Assembly: GCA_035555315.1 (NCBI GenBank)
Contig: DATMGU010000127.1
Location: forward strand, 1 to 51,942
Direction of reading: 5' to 3'
Length of the DNA: 51,942 nt
Origin: DATMGU01 sp035555315
Lineage (GTDB): Bacteria; Pseudomonadota; Alphaproteobacteria; ATCC43930; CGMCC-115725
Under the pieces are notes generated by a model, which was not told the origin of the DNA, ran no database searches, and saw only the letters and a list, made by a program, of their open reading frames with translations. Positions 48,208 to 51,942 of the stretch are shown piece after piece. The number at the start of each line of letters is the position of its first letter. Position 1 is the stretch's first letter. The translations under genes were made by a program, and so were the position numbers.

Positions 48208-48655
48208 TCACCGCCGCCGCCGCGCCAGCGGCGAGCCCATGCTCGTGCGTCCTTGACCGACATAGCCCGCGCGGCCGCCGGAGAGATCGAATGTCGCGCC
48301 CGTCGAGAACGAGCATTCGTCGGAAGCGATCCAGGCGATCATCGCGGCGACCTCCTCCGGGCGCCCCGGCCGGCCGAGGGGAATCTTGGCCATGACGCCG
48401 CATAGGTCTCGGGCGACATCTGCTTGGTCAACTCGGTCGCGATGACGGCCGGGGCGAGCGCGTTCACGCACACGTCCGTGTCGGCCAATTCCTTGCCGAG
48501 CGCCTTGGTGAGCGCGATGACGCCGGCCTTCGCGGCCGAATAGCCCGTTATCGCGGCGTTGCCTTCCTTGCCGGCGATCGAGGCCAGGTTGACGATACGT
48601 CCGGCGTTTTGCCGGCGCATCGCCGGGACCACCGCCCTGCATTTCATACAGCATG
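48208..48655 (-). pseudogene. Truncated and frameshifted short-chain dehydrogenase (SDR)
   Basis: One frame holds RIVNLASIAGKEGNAAITGY then SAAKAGVIALTKALGKEL, the SDR active site (Ser and the YxxxK pair), up to QMSPETYA. Near 48394 the reading shifts by one missing base to MAKIPLGRPGRPEEVAAMIA and then ECSFSTGATFDLSGGRAGY, the normal SDR end. The N-terminal ~90 residues with the nucleotide-binding glycines are absent. The gene is therefore both 5'-truncated and frameshifted. Confidence 0.85.
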
Positions 48656-48673
48656 CTCATCTCCGATTGTCGC

Positions 48674-48850
48674 TCAGACGGTGGGCCGATTGTTGTCGAG
48701 AGGGACGCTGCTCGCGTGATGGGCCGCGACGTAGCCGAAGGTCATGATCGGCCCGAGCGCGATGCCGGCTCCCGGATAGTTGCCGCTCATCACGCTGGCC
48801 CGGTCGTTGCCGACGGTGCAGAGACCCGGTATCGGCTCGGAGGAGCGCTC
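48674..48850 (-). pseudogene. C-terminal relic of an FAD-binding dehydrogenase
   Basis: The minus strand reads EPIPGLCTVGNDRASVMSGN and then YPGAGIALGPIMTFGYVAA, ending at a TGA at 48674. This is the final ~55 residues of fumarate-reductase/3-ketosteroid-dehydrogenase-type flavoproteins, including the last FAD contact (YPGAGIALGP). The remaining ~400 residues are gone, and the toxin-antitoxin promoter begins where the homology stops. It is immediately upstream of the SDR relic and was probably in the same operon. Confidence 0.8.
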
Positions 48851-48927
48851 CCTTGCTGATGAGAGGCGCTTGCAATTTTTGGCACGGCCATTACTGTAGG
48901 CAATATAACTACATTGTGGAAATTGTC

Positions 48928-49173
48928 ATGGAGGAAGCCGTTTCGGCCGCGGATGCCAATCGCAGGTTCTCCCTCCTGCTGCGCGGGGTTCGGGAGGGGC
49001 GCAGCTATGTCGTGACCAGCCACGGAAAGCCCGTTGCGCGGCTCATTCCCGCCGGCCGGCACGACGACGTGGCGACCAGCGCACGTTCAACCTTGCTGTC
49101 TCGCCTTGAAAAGCAGCCCGTTATCGATGCCGGGCGATGGACACGCGATGAACTCTATGAGGACGATCGGTGA
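48928..49173 (+). CDS. Phd/YefM-type antitoxin
   Basis: This 81-residue protein has the Phd/YefM fold signature (VSAADANRRFSLLLRGVREG, VVTSHGKPVARLIP) that binds DNA and represses its own operon, with a C-terminal helix that would wrap the toxin. ATG at 48928 is chosen; GTG at 48916 is possible. A TTGGCA/AATATA pair 17 bases apart upstream could be the promoter. It overlaps the toxin gene by 4 bases. Confidence 0.87.
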   Translation: MEEAVSAADANRRFSLLLRGVREGRSYVVTSHGKPVARLIPAGRHDDVATSARSTLLSRLEKQPVIDAGRWTRDELYEDDR

Positions 49174-49625
49174 GGATCGCGCTCGATACGAACGTGCTCG
49201 CCTACGCGGAAGGCATCAACGGGGCCGAGCGGCGTGACGCCGCTCTGGCCCTCATTCGCCGACTGCCGCAAGAGGCAGCAATCGTCCCGGTGCAGGTTCT
49301 GGGCGAGCTTTTCAACGTGCTCGTCCGCAAAGGCGGGAAGTCGCGAAGCGACGCCCGCGATGCTCTGTTGAGTTGGCGCGACACGTTCCCCGGTGTCGAG
49401 ACCTCGCCCGAAGTCATGCTGGCGGCGGCCGATCTCGCAACGGACCATCAACTGGGAATATGGGATGCGGTTATCTTGTCGGCCGCGTCGCAAGCGGGTT
49501 GTCGTCTGCTTTTGTCCGAGGACCTTCAGGAAGGTTTCACCTGGGCCGGAGTGACGGTGGTCAATCCATTCTCCTCGCCACGGCACGCCCTGCTGGAGGC
49601 TCTGTTGGGGGAGGAGGTCGAATAG
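49170..49625 (+). CDS. vapC: PIN-domain toxin (VapC-like)
   Basis: This 151-residue PIN-domain ribonuclease has the four conserved acidic residues expected in the active site: Asp6 (ALDTN), Glu46 (LGELF), Asp99 (GIWDA) and Asp118 (SEDLQ). It would cleave RNA when freed from the antitoxin. GTG at 49170 overlaps the antitoxin stop. PIN toxins paired with Phd-type antitoxins are common; the pair is intact and may stabilise the island. Confidence 0.9.
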   Translation: MRIALDTNVLAYAEGINGAERRDAALALIRRLPQEAAIVPVQVLGELFNVLVRKGGKSRSDARDALLSWRDTFPGVETSPEVMLAAADLATDHQLGIWDAVILSAASQAGCRLLLSEDLQEGFTWAGVTVVNPFSSPRHALLEALLGEEVE

Positions 49626-49695
49626 TGAGGGGAAATTTCGACTTTTAATCCGCGTTTCGCCACCGCTTCATGCCTGTTTCCCCTCAATGTGAGGG
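49626..49695. repeat. Inverted repeats with competing partners after the toxin gene
   Basis: TGAGGGGAAA (49626-49635) is a perfect complement of TTTCCCCTCA (49677-49686), and CCCTCA-ATG-TGAGGG (49681-49695) is a second hairpin using the same CCCTCA. Only one structure can form at a time. No gene is seen between 49696 and 49781. Confidence 0.55.
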
Positions 49696-49781
49696 CAGTG
49701 GCATGGACGATGATTTCGGAGGAGCTTCCCTCACCCGGAACGACGCTAAGCGCGCTAGTCAGCTGTCGACGATGCCCGGCG

Positions 49782-50783
49782 TTATTTTGACTTCAGATCC
49801 TCCGGCAGGAACTGCTCATCGATAATGCCGCTGATATCCGCCGGCGCCTGAACCGCGCCGATCTGGATCTGCAGGTCGAGCATCCGTTTCAGACTATCGG
49901 GATGGAAATTGCCTTCCCCGAAATACGGAACATCGCCCACACCGTCGCCGATCAGGTCATGGACGGCTCTGCGCGCCACATCTGGCTCGATTTTATAGGC
50001 TTCGGCCACGATGTCTCCAGCCTCGTCGGGATGGGCATAGAGGAACTGGACGGCTCGGCGGCGCGCCCGGATGATGCGGCGCAGCATGTCGCCTTGCTTT
50101 TCGGCGGCGGCCTCGGTGGTGACGCCGACCGTATTCGCCAATGTCGGCAGGACGTCCTTTCCGAGGGCGAGCACGCGGTATTTGCTGCCGAGCCTTGCCC
50201 AAATCGGCTCCACGATCGGCGCCACATCGATGATGCCGAGATCGAGCGCCGCCACCCCCTCGCCGAAGCCGCCGGTCTTGACCATCTCGACGTCCGATGG
50301 CTGCAGCTTCGCATATTTCAACAGACCCAGCGTCAAACCTTCGGTGGATGATTTCGGGTTCGTATAACCGATCTTTCTGCCCTTGAGGTCGGCCAGCGTC
50401 TTGATCGGGCTGTCGGGCTTCACGGCCCAGACCAGGTCGGACACCAGGAGAACATTGTCGCTGATGATCTTGAGCTTGGCGCCCTGCTGCACCGCCGACA
50501 TGACGGCGGCTGGATTGATCTCGCCATAGATGGCCCCGCCGGCGATCATGTTCCGGACCGATGTTCCGCCGCCCTGCGACGAGATCACTCCGGTGATGTT
50601 GGTGCCTTCCTCTTTGAAGTAGCCCTTCGCCAGTGCCACGGCATAGACGAAGCCGCCCGGCGCGGCACCATAATCGGTCACGACGATGCTATCGGCACAG
50701 GCGGGGCCGGCGCCGACCATCAACGCTGTCAAAACAGCGGCGATGAGGGCCGTCTTCCTTTGGCGCATAGCGTCCCGCTTCAT
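49782..50783 (-). CDS. NMT1-type ABC transporter periplasmic binding protein
   Basis: This 333-residue binding protein has a signal peptide (RKTALIAAVLTALMVGAG, cleavage near ACADS) and NMT1/SsuA-type core segments: GYFKEEGTNITGVISSQGGG, LADLKGRKIGYTNPKSSTEG and a TTEAAAEKQGD region. No permease or ATPase follows in the window. It is transcribed from the same direction as, and after, the aldolase and VOC genes, so the transported compound is probably their substrate. ATG at 50783 is used; ATG at 50768 is possible. Confidence 0.85.
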   Translation of the reverse strand: MKRDAMRQRKTALIAAVLTALMVGAGPACADSIVVTDYGAAPGGFVYAVALAKGYFKEEGTNITGVISSQGGGTSVRNMIAGGAIYGEINPAAVMSAVQQGAKLKIISDNVLLVSDLVWAVKPDSPIKTLADLKGRKIGYTNPKSSTEGLTLGLLKYAKLQPSDVEMVKTGGFGEGVAALDLGIIDVAPIVEPIWARLGSKYRVLALGKDVLPTLANTVGVTTEAAAEKQGDMLRRIIRARRRAVQFLYAHPDEAGDIVAEAYKIEPDVARRAVHDLIGDGVGDVPYFGEGNFHPDSLKRMLDLQIQIGAVQAPADISGIIDEQFLPEDLKSK

Positions 50784-50832
50784 CTTCTTTGCCCCCGTTA
50801 GGTCGGAAGTTCTTGGGTCGTTCGAGGTAGGT

Positions 50833-51381
50833 TTATCCTCGCCGGATAGGATCTTTGCCGTCGAAGGTGCGCGATGCCTCGTACATCTCGGCATAACGCG
50901 CCTCGATCGCCTCGGTCAGTTCGATGATCTCCAGCATCCCCGGCAGGTCGCGCCCCGTGTCCATATAGACGATGCGCACGCCCCGCGGCGACCGATCGGA
51001 GAACGCCACCTCATAGCCCTGCGCTTGGTAGCGCGCCACGTCGGCATCGAAATCCAGCGATGCGATCGCCCAATGGTGAAAGCCATGGCCCCGCACGCGG
51101 ATGGTTTCCTGATAGACGGAGGGCAGATCGTCATGCTGCTGGATCAGCTCGATCATCATGTGCCCGGCGAAGCCGATGGCGAGCGTCAGCCGCATGCTGG
51201 TGGGCTGTCCACGATACATGCCTTCGGGCGGCACGAAGGGACCCATCACGAACCAGGGGGCGATGGCCAGGCGCTCGGTAAAGTCGCGCATGCCCTGCTC
51301 GATATCGGGCGTGGTATAGGCGCATTGCACGATGCCCCCGGCCTGTTGACCGAAGGCCAGTTCGCGTCCCTTTGCGATCAT
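50833..51381 (-). CDS. VOC-family (glyoxalase/dioxygenase-like) protein
   Basis: This 182-residue protein has the VOC superfamily betaalphabetabetabeta pattern: QCAYTTPDIEQGMRDFTERL at the start, GHMMIELIQQHDDLPSVYQE with a metal-binding type Glu, GFHHWAIASLDFDADVARYQ with a His pair, and a closing PGMLEIIEL with another Glu. These resemble methylmalonyl-CoA epimerase/glyoxalase-type metal sites. The reaction is not predictable from sequence. ATG at 51381 overlaps the aldolase stop (ATGA). Confidence 0.8.
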   Translation of the reverse strand: MIAKGRELAFGQQAGGIVQCAYTTPDIEQGMRDFTERLAIAPWFVMGPFVPPEGMYRGQPTSMRLTLAIGFAGHMMIELIQQHDDLPSVYQETIRVRGHGFHHWAIASLDFDADVARYQAQGYEVAFSDRSPRGVRIVYMDTGRDLPGMLEIIELTEAIEARYAEMYEASRTFDGKDPIRRG

Positions 51382-51942
51382 AACTGCAACCCCTCCGCAT
51401 GACGTCTGACGTCGGTAACCCAGCCGCGGGCCTGGGCGGCCAACGCTCGGGCGTCGCTGGACAGGGTCAGGAACCGGAAGCCTCGCTGCAGCATGCGCCG
51501 CCCGGCATCCGGGTTGGGGGCGAGAATGCCGGCGATTTTGCCGTGCGTCGCACAGGCTTGCGCGATGCGGTCGATCGCCCGGTCCACATCCGGATGGTAG
51601 CCTTCCATGCGGGGCTCGACGCCCATCGAGACGGCGAGGTCGCCCGGTCCGATATAGATGCCGTCGACCCCGTCCACGGCGAGGATCTCGTCCAGATTGG
51701 CCAAGGATACCGCGGTTTCGACCATGGCGAAGACCGCGACCGCTTGATTGGCGCCGGCGGGATAGGCATCCCCGTCCAGCATGGCCGCCCGGATCGGTCC
51801 GAGGCTGCGGTCGCCGCGCGGCGGATATTTGCAGTAGCGGACCAGCAGTTCCGCCTCGGCCGCGGAATTGATCATCGGGCAGATGACGCCCAGAACCCCG
51901 GCATCGAGGATCTTGCCGATATCGGACGGGTCGAGCCAGGGC
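51378..51942 (-). CDS. HpcH/HpaI-family aldolase (C-terminal part, runs off right edge)
   Basis: The visible 187 codons cover the C-terminal ~70% of a class II HpcH/HpaI (pyruvate-dependent) aldolase: a glycine-containing start PWLDPSDIGKILDAGVLGV, CPMINSAAEAE, FAMVETAVSLANLDEILAVD with the metal-binding Glu, and GVDGIYIGPGDLAVSMG with the metal-binding Asp. It cleaves a hydroxy-oxo acid into pyruvate and an aldehyde, or the reverse. The rest lies outside the window. It is translationally coupled to the VOC gene. Confidence 0.9.
   Translation of the reverse strand, partial: PWLDPSDIGKILDAGVLGVICPMINSAAEAELLVRYCKYPPRGDRSLGPIRAAMLDGDAYPAGANQAVAVFAMVETAVSLANLDEILAVDGVDGIYIGPGDLAVSMGVEPRMEGYHPDVDRAIDRIAQACATHGKIAGILAPNPDAGRRMLQRGFRFLTLSSDARALAAQARGWVTDVRRHAEGLQL

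Noticed and set aside
1..51942. tRNA, rRNA, riboswitch or prophage genes
   Set aside because: No cloverleaf-like or rRNA-like stretch, no recognisable riboswitch core and no integrase or phage structural protein were noticed while reading; small RNAs cannot be excluded by eye.

Overview
The window is high-GC, densely packed DNA typical of a metabolically versatile soil, rhizosphere or water alphaproteobacterium. ABC uptake operons coupled to catabolic enzymes, the FdsGBAD-type formate dehydrogenase and the codon bias all fit Rhodospirillales/Acetobacteraceae-like bacteria. That placement is inference; there is no rRNA or tRNA in the window to anchor it. No phage genes, complete insertion sequence or CRISPR array were seen.

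Layout. (1) 1-8.4 kb, minus strand: an IclR regulator, hydantoinase/oxoprolinase subunits HyuA and HyuB, and a branched-chain amino-acid type (Liv) ABC transporter whose last permease runs off the left edge. (2) 8.8-14.4 kb: two diverged copies of a ~180 bp promoter/operator segment, each with the start of a lost flavin oxidase gene. They flank an NtaA-type FMN monooxygenase, a polar amino-acid ABC transporter and a LysR regulator. (3) 14.4-17.4 kb: a three-subunit opine-oxidase/HcnABC-like amine dehydrogenase, then a HyuA relic. (4) 17.5-25 kb: an IclR regulator, a second NtaA-type monooxygenase and a convergent DppABCDF-type transporter. (5) 25.5-28.1 kb: a second polar amino-acid ABC transporter. 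(6) 28.3-31.8 kb: an NMT1/SsuABC-type transporter, a racemase relic and an alpha/beta hydrolase. (7) 31.8-37.5 kb: an N,N-dimethylformamidase-like enzyme with its own peptide-type ABC transporter. (8) 37.5-37.9 kb: two gene relics. (9) 37.9-48.1 kb: an oxalate-to-formate-to-CO2 module (FdhD, FdsDABG, exported oxalate decarboxylase, OFA-type transporter, LysR). (10) 48.2-49.7 kb: relics of a short-chain dehydrogenase and a flavoprotein, and a Phd/VapC-type toxin-antitoxin pair. (11) 49.8-51.9 kb: a periplasmic binding protein, a VOC protein and an HpcH/HpaI aldolase running off the right edge.

How the genes work together. The theme is uptake of small N-containing organics and organic acids and cleavage of their C-N or C-C bonds: hydantoins or lactams, N-substituted amino acids, formamides, and oxalate. 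Formate from oxalate, and possibly from formamide hydrolysis, can be oxidised by the NAD-linked formate dehydrogenase. The two most interesting regulatory signals are (a) a palindromic LysR-type box kept in both copies of the duplicated promoter at 8.85 and 14.15 kb, and (b) a GATAG-N7-CTATC dyad found both before fdsG and before the oxalate transporter gene, which suggests one LysR regulator controls both halves of the module.

Many operon ends carry gene fragments (positions 8930, 14225, 17189, 30722, 37465, 37719, 48208, 48674), so this region looks like a much-reassorted catabolic accessory island. All functional calls come from reading translated sequence and recalled family motifs; no database search was run.
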